Assembly: GCF_000346465.2 (NCBI RefSeq)
Contig: NC_034010.1
Span: 118,232 to 182,231, forward strand
From: Prunus persica
Taxonomy: Eukaryota > Streptophyta > Magnoliopsida > Rosales > Rosaceae
DNA length: 64,000 nucleotides
Direction: 5' to 3'
Positions 22,301-34,300 of this stretch are shown here, piece after piece. Position 1 is the first letter of the stretch; each line of letters starts with the position of its first letter. The notes beneath the pieces are model-generated. The model was not told the DNA's origin. It saw nothing but the letters and a program-made list of their open reading frames with translations, and ran no database searches. A program made the translations under genes and the position numbers.

Positions 22301-25300
22301 CTTAAAGCCGTTATGGAATGGGCCAATAATGAATGGCAACCCAACATGCTGCCCCATCCTGCAGTCGGAGAGGCAGACATATGCAGTAATAGTGAAACAT
22401 ATAGGTGCAACCACATTCTGCATCTTGCAAAGTAACAATAAGTTGGGAATGAGAAATAAATGTTTCAAACTAGAACCTCCTGCAACTAGAGCTCTAATGC
22501 CATATTCGGCAACCAATCCCAATGGACCCCAAACACAACAACAAAGTAATGAGACAAAATATATATATCAAGCCAACATGAATATCTTTGTAAAAGTTAA
22601 GGCCTGAGCTTCATGCAAACACTGTCATCTCAGTCTTGACCTAGAGGTCCTAGTTTCATTTCAACATAAAGAAGGTAAAATTGACAAATAGAAAATCAGA
22701 TTAAATCAATTCCAGTCAATTTATACCCATCCAGAATATCAGGAGCCAACAAGCCAAAGCGGTCAAGGAACTCATCAAATGTTCTTTTTGTTGGATATCC
22801 AGCACAACTAATCCTTATAGCCTCTAGCACACCCTGTACAAGTGCCATTGGAAAAACATCATTAAATTAAGCAACCTAAACAGGTCATGGTTGCTGCCTC
22901 AGCCCCCACCCCTCCCTTCCCCTGGAAATCTCCCTCTGGGGGGTTTTTCTTTCTGTTTTGTTTAATTTTTAAACAACCTCAAAAATATTTTTGAAAGGGT
23001 AAAGATATTCTGTGAAAAAAGTTAGACTTTACTCACACCACATCTCAGCTGGTTTAATACATTGACATTCTCAAAAATTCCAGGCTTCAAAACTGTATTG
23101 GGCTTAACACATCTGATATAATGTGGTTCTGTCGTGCTAAGTGTCTCCATTAAAGCTTGTAGTTGTTGCTGCATGTGAATTTTGATTCAGGAGCAAGTTG
23201 CATCTTCAGAGTCAAATAGACCTTTATGAAAATGTGGATTACCTTGAAACGGGTACCTATGGAAGAAAACTTAGACTGTTTTGACGTCTCCTCAGGTAGT
23301 GGAGGGAATAGATTTGCAACAAATGAGCATGTGGAGGCATTTAAAAGAGCTTGATGTTCTGCCACTACGTAGTCCTTGTTTTTATCAAGAAAATGGTCTG
23401 CTTCGTATGTGACCTGTTGACTAGAAGGATAAATGAAGGGAAACTATGTTTTTTTTTTCAGTATAGCTATTTGTTCAAGAATTTTCTTACATCTCCAGCA
23501 TAGTGGTTAACTGTGAAGTCCGTTCGAGCAAGTTTTGGCTTTTTGAAGCGCTTATGTCCTTTATATGTCTGATACATCTTCTGTGCAAATGTCTCATGGG
23601 TTGACTTGGGGAACATACTGTAGATAAAATGAACTTGTTCATATATGCATAGGTTCAGCAGTCATGATCTTTTTTCTCCCATTTTCAAAAAGGCATTTTA
23701 GCTTTTCTTTAATTTTCACTGGTAGAAGAAACAATATGAGACTACGTATTTTTTTTGGATCAGGGAACAAGTATTATTATTATACACCATGCTGAATGAA
23801 GCTTCAAACTTAAGTGCCTAATAATTAATCAGATGAGACCTGAGTACTGTGGGAACCATTTTATTAGTTAGATTATCTGTTGTAAGAGATAAGATATCAA
23901 TGGTATCATGAGGACCAAGGTTACATACCAGGCTTCATCAAGAAGAGCAATTATGCCCCCAGGTTTCTGCATGTAAGGACGTTTGTTATAAAAGATTTAT
24001 ATAAATTTTGCTATTTTTACATACAAAGAGCTATATGAAAATTAATACCTTCTCGATAAGATCCAAAACATCCTGGTTATCTACAAATTCTACGTAGCTC
24101 CAGTTAATTTCATCCTTTGTGTACTCTTCTTGTTCCATCTTGAACACATGCTGCAGTGGAAGATGCTTATTATATAAAATAACCATAGTACAAATATGTT
24201 TAAAGTGTACCTAGAAATTCCGTTTACCTGATTAAAATGTTGTTGCAGCTTTTCATTTGTTAGGTTGATACATAGCTGCTCAAAACTACCAAATAAAGCA
24301 TTAGATTAGGTCCTTACGTCCAAATGCAAAATTGTTTCAGTACATTTAATTCTTCTGTTAAGCTGTATCATTTCTACCATTATGTACCTGTTGATCTTGA
24401 AGCTTTCAAAGCCATAAATATCAAGGACTCCTATTAAGCTTGACGAATTTGGATCCTGACCAATTGAACTGTTTATCTTATCCACAATCCTGCCACAGAT
24501 TAGGAACCACCAGCTGTAGTTAATCCTTATAAAGTTAGGTAAGTTTATAAGAATATGATATTACAAACCAATGTTTTGAAAGGGGAGGCGTAGAGGCAAG
24601 GCATTTTTGGTCCTGCAAGGCGAGGCGTTTTCTAATAGAAACTGTAATAGGTTGGCTTTAAAGAAGTTTGCAGACTACAAGTATTCTGTGATTCCTGATC
24701 TGTTGCACTGATATCACATTTTTGGGGCAATAAAAGCCTGGGTCAAAAGTCGACTAAGTTAAGACTCTTAACTTCCATAATGGAGCACTTGTTCCTCCCA
24801 GCCAGGAAGGAAATACTAACAACTAATGCTGAATACAAGTACAATGGATAAGTCTATTTTACTTACCAATCGAACAGTCTGGAGTAAACTGTCTTTGCCA
24901 GGGCATCACGACTTAATGTAGCTGAGTCTGGATCCAGCGGTTTTGTAATGTTACCATCAGGAGTCACTATGACACGCTTGCAAAGCGAGTCTTCTAAAGC
25001 CTTCTTATCACACCTGAAGAAAAACAGGTTGGAAGACACTAGGAATTAGAAACGAGTAGATAATCTTCATTCAGGTATTTCAAAATCGATCAAAGTTCTA
25101 ACATGAGTAGCTCTGCGGCTGTTTGGAGATGATAGAATGATTTATCATCTTTTAATTTGGAAGAATCAACTTCCTCCCCTTTGATGAAGTCAATGTTCCC
25201 AAGATGGAGGATTGCAGAAACCACTCGGAATATGGCATCCTAAAGAAAGAAACTTTTCCATTAATAATATATATGGTTAGAGGAAATCATCACTACATCA

Positions 25301-28300
25301 TTGTAGTTGTATTGATGCGAGGGTCACTACCTGCTCTTCCTGGCTGATCCCAACAACATCCATGGCATTTCTGGTTTCCAAATACTCTCTTGCATCATCT
25401 ACATTTGCTACTTCATAACAGGAGGATTGATTAAGATAGTGAAATGTTCTTGGGTCCCCTAACTTGTACCTGTTGATATCCTGTTAAAGAACATTTGTCA
25501 GCCATAACGACAAACATACCTACATAGAGGAAGAGGGATCCCTTCTTTTTTTCAAAAAAATAATGGGATGTATCATATAAAGGGATCGCATGTGTGGTCT
25601 TCCCTTGATGCCATAGTTTTTAAACGGTGATCAAACAAATAGCAAGAACAATATTTTTATAAACACTTAATCACGATAATAATCAAATGGCTAATTGATT
25701 CCCTAGTTGGTTAACATTTATGTTACCATACTGTTTTTTATTCATTGAACAACTGTAGTCCATGAGATTCAACTCAGGACCTCCTCCAACAGAATGTTGA
25801 CTGGATGCCACTAGACCAAATTATCGGCATGTTACCAGACTATTACTCTTAACCATTGATACAGTAATTATTATTTAAAAATGTATAATCTAGATTAACA
25901 ACAAAAGAATATAATGTCACACACAAACCTCCGCTGGTGCCGCACAAAGCATGTAAAAACAATGGTAATTTCTCTCTGGGTCAGAGACTTGGCAAACACG
26001 TGATCTTTCGAGAAGATATGTACGAATTGCAGCTCCAGAGATTTTCCAATTGTTATCAAATTGGATCTCTACAAATTTACCAAAACGACTGGTACAAGAA
26101 TAATGTTTTATAAGTTTGAAGAGAAAGTAGGGAAAGCAATATAGAAAAAATTTTAAAAAGGAAATGAGAGAAATCTATCTAGTAGAGGAAAGAGCTAACA
26201 AGTATCTCACCTCGAATTGTTGTTTTTCACAGTTTTGGCATTCCCAAATGCCTCCAAGACTGGGTTGGACTGAAGACGTGGAAATATTTACACTTCATCC
26301 CAAATAAATCAATGTACTCACAGTATATAATAAGGAACAAATTGTTAGAAAGAAAAGGAAGGTTGGATTATGAAGCATTTTCCTATAATATACAAATAGA
26401 GGAAAAAACGAAACTGACCTCTAAAACCTGTTGTTCTACTGTTCTTCCTTCTGTACCTGATCTGCCCCCCATGAATGCGAGATATCTCATGAGCATTTTT
26501 GTTGTCTCTGTTTTACCAGCACCACTCTCCCCACTAACCAGAATTGACTGGCTTCCTTGTTCGTTTATCATTGCCCTGGTGAATGGTACTAGTCATTTAA
26601 CTTTATTTTCTTACCAAATGCTAGGGAATAACTAAGCATGGTGTCTGAGATGACATGATGGGATCTAATTAGCCAGTTTGCACGGCTTATATACCTGTAA
26701 CAAGTGTCTGCAACAGCGAAAAGGTGTGGACTTAGCTCCCCAAAAGCAGTTCCTTTGTACTGCTCCATCATGTGGATTTCATACAAGTGTGGCAGTCTCT
26801 GGAACGGATTCACCGCTATTAGAATGTTCCCAGTGTAAGTCTGCTCACATTATATCACCGACTGTCAGACAACTAGTTTTTTGGCATCTATGTTATCTGC
26901 TTTCAAGGGCATTGCTAAATAAATTCAATGCATATGTCGTATTCATGCAGTGACTTGACTCACATATATCTCATTAAGAGCAAACCGACAGGCTAGGTTA
27001 TGCAGGACTCCCGGCTCATGGAGGTAAGCCAACTTAGTCATGTCGTCAACCCCTGCTGGTGGTGCTTCTGTGTCTTTTGGGTACATACTGGAAATGTCTG
27101 CAACTATCTGAAATTGAAGTAAATGCTAGCATTAGCCTGTATACGTACCTATTATGCAAGTGTTGAAGATAAATCACAATTAGGTTTGTGTGACATGAGG
27201 ACATGACATCAGGTTCGTTTTTATTCAAAGGAGAGATTATGATAGAATTAGAGAATCCAACCAAAACCTAATTGGTACATAGTAGAAAGGTGGACGGTCT
27301 ATTGTAATGCAAGACTTCAAACATACAACATGGGATTTTTCATTTTCTAAAAATTGCAATCATTAGCTGCACACCCACAAAATCTACTGATACAGCACCG
27401 CATGGATTAAATAAGCTTTCTTTTGCCAAACCCTACAATTTTTAAGTGGCAGGAAACACTGGCAAATAGCTAGGTAGGTACCTTTTGGGATTTTGAACCT
27501 CAGACCACATAGGAGCAAACCATGGGCCTAACCATTCTAACTAACCCCTCGTTGGTATAAGCTTTAAAAATTTTAAAACAATAATTTTAAAAAAAGGTTT
27601 TTAACCGAAATAGTCCTCCAATTTATACTTGAGTTTCATTTTGGTCCTCCAACTCTTTCACATGTGTCCAATTGGTCCAGCCATTAAATTCCCTCAAATT
27701 GAGGGGTAAAACTGTCAATTTGGGCACTAATTATCTCTTAAACTTACGGAAACTGTTACAGTAGGACCAATTTGACACAAATGAGAGAGTTTGAGGACCA
27801 CTGGAGTGAAAAACTTAGTTGGAGGACCAAAATGGAACTCGAGCATAAGTTCATGGACCATTTCTGTCAAAAGCCCTAAAAATATAAAAAGTAAGATTAT
27901 AAAAATAAATAAAAAAAGATGAAAACCATAAATAAATCTAAAAAAATAAAAAAATTCAAATAAAACTTATTTTTAGAAATTTTGATGATGCTCCATGGCT
28001 TGCTTTTATTATCTAGGATGACTTGTTAGATGTTACTAGAACTCACTTGGTGGGTTCTGTGTTTAGTTAGCTGTGCTGGTTTTGGGGTTTTTGCCCCCTT
28101 TCATCATAATAAAAAGGGTTTTATCACGAATGGTCCTTGAATTTTCCAAAGATTTCATTTGAGTCCTTAAACTTTCAAAACAATCAATGTGGTCTCCACA
28201 CATCAGTTTGGTCCTCCTCATCACGTTTCATCAAAATCTTCATTAAAATTGGTCGCCTCACAACCTTTAAAGGGGTATTCTCATCAAAATACAACCTATC

Positions 28301-31300
28301 CATTCATGAGATAAGGTAAACCTCTCGTCTTTTCCTCAATGATGAAAGAGAATAATCATAAGTGTTCCAGAGTGGTTCGATATTCAAAATATCTATTTGT
28401 TTGGAAGGGAAGAGTTCAGTTTTCTCATGAAGTCTTTGGTGATGACGATCTAGACTTGAGGACAGTCTTTTCCAACCAAGGCAGTTTGATGCAGGAGCAT
28501 CTACAAGGCTCACTAAAAGTACTTAGGCCCGTTAGTCAATTGGGTTAGGGTTCTAGTTTCTTTAAATTATTAGTTACTTCTTTTGTTCTCCTATTCCTAG
28601 GATTTTGCTTAATTTCCTGTTTAGATTTTTGTTTCCTATGTCAATTAGGTTTTCTGTATTGTAGAATAAAGAAAATCTTTTTGCTCACCACTTTAACTCA
28701 AGGTGTACCCTCACCATCATTCTCAACACTTGACATGTGTCCATATGCATAACCATAGTTAACTTCTACTTTGTATTTATGGAACCATGGTTATGCCTAT
28801 GGACACGTGTCAAGTGTTGATAATGGTGGTGAGGGTACACCGTACACCTTAGATTAAAGTGGTGAGCAAAAATGCTTCCGATAGGCTATTTAGACTCTTG
28901 TATTCAGTTTTTGTTGATGAATATAATTTCAGACTTTAGTCTATAGAGTTACTATTGGGATTTTGCCCTAGAACTCAATTATCTTCGTTCCAACTTCAAT
29001 TATATTGCCTTATCCTTCTATTCTCTGTATTTTGGGTATATTTGGGTCACTGGACAGCAGCTCATAGCCGCTGCCCTACATCACTCAATGAGGCTATCTG
29101 CTTTCCTTGATGAACTCCAAATGTGAAACCCAAATTCGAGAGCATATGATATTGTTTAGCAAAAACGTGGAACTAGAACTAAAATGAGCTATATGTTGGT
29201 TATAATATATCTATAAAGCTGATCAAGTGATGACACGTGACCAATTTTAACAAAAGTTTTGTCTGAATGAGACATAAACGAACAAATCGATGTCTAGACC
29301 AAAAGATGAAGGATCACATTCATTGATTTGAGAGTTTGAGGACTAAAATGAGGACTTAAAAAAAGTAATGGACAACTTGTGATAAAAATCCTTAAAAAAC
29401 AAAAACAGAAAACCTCAAGCCACCCATCCACCAAACCCGACCAACCCCAAGGGACCACACCTAGCCCAAGGCCACCACACTCCGCAAAGTCCCACCGATG
29501 ACAATGGCCTGTGTCTATGGTGGAGAAGGGAGGACAGGTTGGGTTTGTGAGGTTATGGGTAATTGGGTAGCAATTTTCTTTTCTTTTTTCAAAGGGTAAA
29601 AAGTGGATTTCATGTAGGAGTGGCAATGGGTCGTGTCATGTCGAGGTATTAAACGGTTAGAAATCTCCAACCCGAACACGATTCGTTTATTAAACAAGTA
29701 ACATGACACGACCTGTGTAACCTGTTTACTAAATTGGTTGGGTTGCATTGTTATTTAGGTTAACCTGTTAACTTGTTTAACTCATTTGAGATTTGACGAT
29801 TAACCTATTTAGCATGTTCAAACTCATTTTAATCTATTAAGTATTCATATTTATCAATGTTGTGTTTTGGCTCGTCATAATACCAAAATGGTTGGGTTAG
29901 GATTCTAGGTAACTCCAATTTGGGTAAGGAATAGTGCGCGCAGAATTTCCTAGTAGAATTAGGAAACAGTTTCTCTTATCCATATTGGTTCAGGATTAGG
30001 AAATAATTTATCTTTCGTTATTCCAACAGGTTTTAGGAATCTTATTTTAACAAGTCAAGTAACCCACGACCTATGTATTAGAAATAGGCTTGCTGGGAGT
30101 TCTTTTCTGTAACACAACAGCAACAAAGTTAGCCGAACCTCGCTAAATTCTTTGTGTTGGTGTATTTACTTTATCGTTCAATTATTATTCCGCATATTCA
30201 CATATCTTCATCCTAATTGTTTGCATAACACCGATAAGCCAAATCAGAAAGAATTTAAATTTAACAATCAATAGTGCTACTCATATATACTATGAAACTT
30301 ATGATAATATTGAAAAAATTTAAACAAAAAGATAATTTAACCCTATAAAAATTTAAACTAACAACATGAAGCGACCAGTTGAATTCAGTAATCGTCTAAT
30401 TTTTAGATTCTCATATCATCTTTGTAAAATTTCATTCAAATCAGAACTCGTGTAGTCAGTTGATTATTATCACCAACATTCCCTTGTTTATTGAAAACGT
30501 CTATTTATTTGGTTAGAGTTAAATAACTAAACATTATTTAATTTGATAGTAGAGGTAGGTTTTTATTTTTTGCATTATCTTTACGGTATTATATAATTTT
30601 GTCTTCATTTTTCTGTATATTTTTGTGTATAGAAGCTAATTTTCTTGTGGAAGAATGGCGATGGAAGGCGAGGCCAAGTCGAAGTCTTCGTTAGAAATAT
30701 TGCCCGTGAATTCAATTATGAAATTGTTGCATAAAATTCCAAGTTGAAAAGCATCCATGAAATTCCATATATTCTTTGGGATTTTGATTTGGGTTTCAAA
30801 ATTGAGTAGTAGAGATTGTTTGTAAGTGGTGTGAAATGGCACAGAGAGAGACACAGGACCGAAGAGAGAGTGAGGCTTTGAGGAAACGGCAACTCTAACG
30901 TAAGTTTAGAAAAATTAAAAATTAAACTTTACACAAGCTAAATGCAGGTAAATGCATAAACTCTAAATGCAGAGCCTCAGGATCCTAACCATCACAGTAA
31001 CTAAAATATAAACACAAATTAAAACTTAAAATTCTAAATTAACTAGCTATAGAGAAAATTTTATTATACATTTATGTTGTTTTATTTATAAAATTATTCG
31101 AAATATGGGGATGAGTGGTAAGAGTAGGCTTAATTACACCAATGCCCCCTGAAACTTCGGTCCTCCCCTACCACCCCCCCTCCCATCCACCATTAATCCT
31201 GACCCACAGCCACCCCCTAGCAACAAAACTTCTGAGACTTGATTGGTCTCCATTAATAGTGTGTTTACTAATCAATAATTGAATTCCACCTATGGAGAAT

Positions 31301-34300
31301 TCATGTGTTTACTTCACATCAAGGAATTAAAAAGTAAGTGGGGCCCACACAAAATTAGGAATTGAATTTCTAATTTTAGAGGAATTCAATTCGTGGGTGG
31401 GAGGTGGTATTCTAATTCCTGTAAAACAAACTTATTAGGAATTCATCTTTTTTATCCATTATATCATCACGAAATTTTAAATTTTAAATTTGCCATCTAC
31501 TTTAACCTAACAATGGGGACATTTTAGTAATTAGTACCACTCCTACCCCAATTCCATATGGTTTAGTAAACAACTTCAACAGGAATCTAGAATCTAATTC
31601 TCCTCAATCTATATGGTTTAGTAAACAACTTCAACAGGAAATCTGGAATCTAATTCTCCCCAATCCAACTCCTCAATTCAATTTCTCCTAATTCAATTAC
31701 GGATTAGTAAACATGCCATAAATCTACAAGTACTCCTCCAATTTCTCCACCATCACAAGTTCAATATACAACCCCACAACCATCTTAGCCATCTTCTCAT
31801 TGATCTTCCACATAGCATCCAACACTATCTTCATTAACTCTTTAACTTCATCTCTATGTTGCTTTCGTTTTTTTTAATTAAATTTTTTAGTTTGTTATTT
31901 TGGTTGGTTGCAGATTCGAAGATAAGAAAATCGAACTCGTCACACCATCCCACCTTAGGTCCGAACCCTACCACCATCGCAAGCCTCCCTCTCTCGATCT
32001 CCGGCCAACCTCGACACCCAACTTTAAATCTGGGTTGTTTGAAACCCAACCCCCTCTCTCTCGCACAAACTAGCAGCTTTGAGCCCATAGAAGCCCCGAA
32101 AATCAAACCAACCCGATTCAAATATACCCAACAAAAACAAACCCAAATTCAGATATGGGTTGTAGGAGGGGTCTGGGTAGGGTTTTTAATTACTTGAAAA
32201 AAAAATTTCTTATTTATTTTAATTATTAGTTATTTTTAATTATTAAATATTTAAATATATTTTTATCTATGTGGAGGTGGGCTCCACTTGCCACGTCACT
32301 CACCTAATTGGTAGATAATGATCTATGTGTATGAAATTACAAAAACACCCTTGTCATGTCATTAAAGTTAACAGACTTTTAAAGGCATGTTTACGTATTA
32401 GTAATGGAGAAAGTAAGGAATCAGAGAATTTAGGAATCAGGGAAGTACTGAATCGATATGGGAAGAATCATTCCCGTCAAGCTGTTTACTAAACATGTGG
32501 AATTAGCAAAGGAATGGGGTTGATTTCCATTGTTATTGTTTACTAATTTTCATGAATCAGAATCCAAATTAATTTGATTACTAAAATTCTTGCACATTTT
32601 CACTACAGCACATATATAATTCTCAAATTGGCTAAGGAGACCAAACTAATCTTGTAGCAAACCAGTAAGGTGGTGTAAACATGAGGAATCAATATGCTGA
32701 ACAAGATGAACCACAAGAGCCCCGTTCAATGATAATGTTGATAGATAGGGTAGGCAAATAGGAATGGAAAGGAAATCATTTTTGGAAGTTCTTGGCATGA
32801 GTTTTTATTTTTTTTCAGGGTTTGGAGTGTTTTGGAATTATGGTAAAGTGGTAAGGGTACTTTTGGAAGTTATTAAGGGAAAACAAGAATGAGAATCGTA
32901 TCGACTACCCCTCTCTAATTGATCTGATACCTAGTTTTGAGAGGATATGATTACAAATTTTGAGGTGGAGCCCACTTATTTTTCATTCCTGATTGCAAGT
33001 AAACGCGGGGGAAGTCAGGAATGGAAATCATTCACTTTCCTCCCATACCTATTACTAATATGTAAACATGCCCTAAATGGAGTTGACAAAAGTGGCAAGG
33101 AGGATCACCAAACCTTAGTCAATGGATGAAAGTGAGTCATTTTGAGTTTGGGGGGACAAAGTGGGATCCCAAGTTTCAGGGGCATTGGTGTAATTAAGCG
33201 TTAAGAGTACTCTCATCCCACTAAAAATTGGGGTAATTACATTTTTTGTCACTAAGATTAGGGTCGAATTTAATTTGTCACCAAAATTTGAATTTCCGAT
33301 TTTGGTCATTGTATTTGCATCTGTTAGCAAATTAGGTCAAATGTTCAATTCCGTCAGTTTTATTAATTAAAAAAAAATTAATTTTAAAAACAAATAATTT
33401 TAAAATTTTAAAAATCCTCCTCTTTCTCTCTCTTTACCCAACCCCTGGCAGCCATAACCTCCCAACCTCTCAAATTCTAACAGCCATTGGAGGAGCTTCA
33501 TGATAATTTCCAGAAGCCACACCACCTTCTCTCTCCTCTCTCTCATCCTTCTCTCTCCTCTATCTCTTCCCCTTCTCTCATCCTTCTCAACAACCACCCA
33601 CACCACCTCCCCCACCTCCTCACAGCCATCACAAACGCAGAAAAAGGAAAAAAAAACAAAAAAAACAAAACTAGCCGAAGAGAGAGAGAGGGGGGTGGGT
33701 TCTGGGTTGTGTTGGAGTGGGATGGGGAGGGTAGGTGGGTGTGGTTTTGGATTTAAACAAACCCAGTAAAAGAGAGAGAGAGAGAGAGAGAGCGGAGGTG
33801 AATTATTTCTTTTGTTAGTGAAACTAAATACAAGTTTTCATTTACAAGAGGTCGTGAAAAGTAGAGGAGAACGGTACTTTGCCGACTTGTTTTTAGTGTG
33901 CAAATAAGAGGGAAGAAAATTGATCGCATTGAGAAGTCATGAAGCTACAATTAGAATGGAACTGTTGAAGCGATATAGGGCCGAGCCATATGCAACCACT
34001 TCCAGGGGTTGGGTAAAGAGAGAGAAAGAGGAGGATTAAAAAATTGTAATTTAATATTTAAAAAAATATTTTTTAATTAATAAAACTGACGGAATTGAAC
34101 ATTTGACATTTTTTTTTGGTCGGAATCTAGAAGGCAAAAGCCGATTACAACAAAGTGAGCTCCACAAAGAAATTCGACCGAAACTGCAACACAAGAAGGT
34201 ATAAAACCTACTTAATTTGTTAACACATGCAAATAGTGACCAAAATCAGAAAATTTAAATTTCCGCTACCAAAATTAAATTCCACCCTAAACTCACCCGT

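Larger units (their letters stand above)
31127..33200. mobile_element. MULE-like element with 9-bp duplication, carrying nested MITEs
   Basis: The left terminus GGCTTAATTACACCAATGCC and the inverted right terminus CGCTTAATTACACCAATGCC match over about 30 bp. Flanks are GTAAGAGTA and TTAAGAGTA (8 of 9 identical), the Mutator-type duplication length. The 2.07-kb interior has no transposase and contains two PIF-like MITEs. Confidence 0.75.

Noticed and set aside
22184..22607. 112-aa minus and 129-aa plus open frames
   Set aside because: They lie entirely in a myosin intron with intact splice sites and show no recognisable domain.
24228..24285. Suspected 1-bp frameshift in a myosin exon
   Set aside because: Recounting the bases gave a 58-bp exon with correct phase; the whole gene is in frame.
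30655..30747. 30-codon frame starting [10 protein letters not shown] in myosin intron 2
   Set aside because: Looks exon-like at its start, but is too short, has no splice partner, and I do not recognise it.
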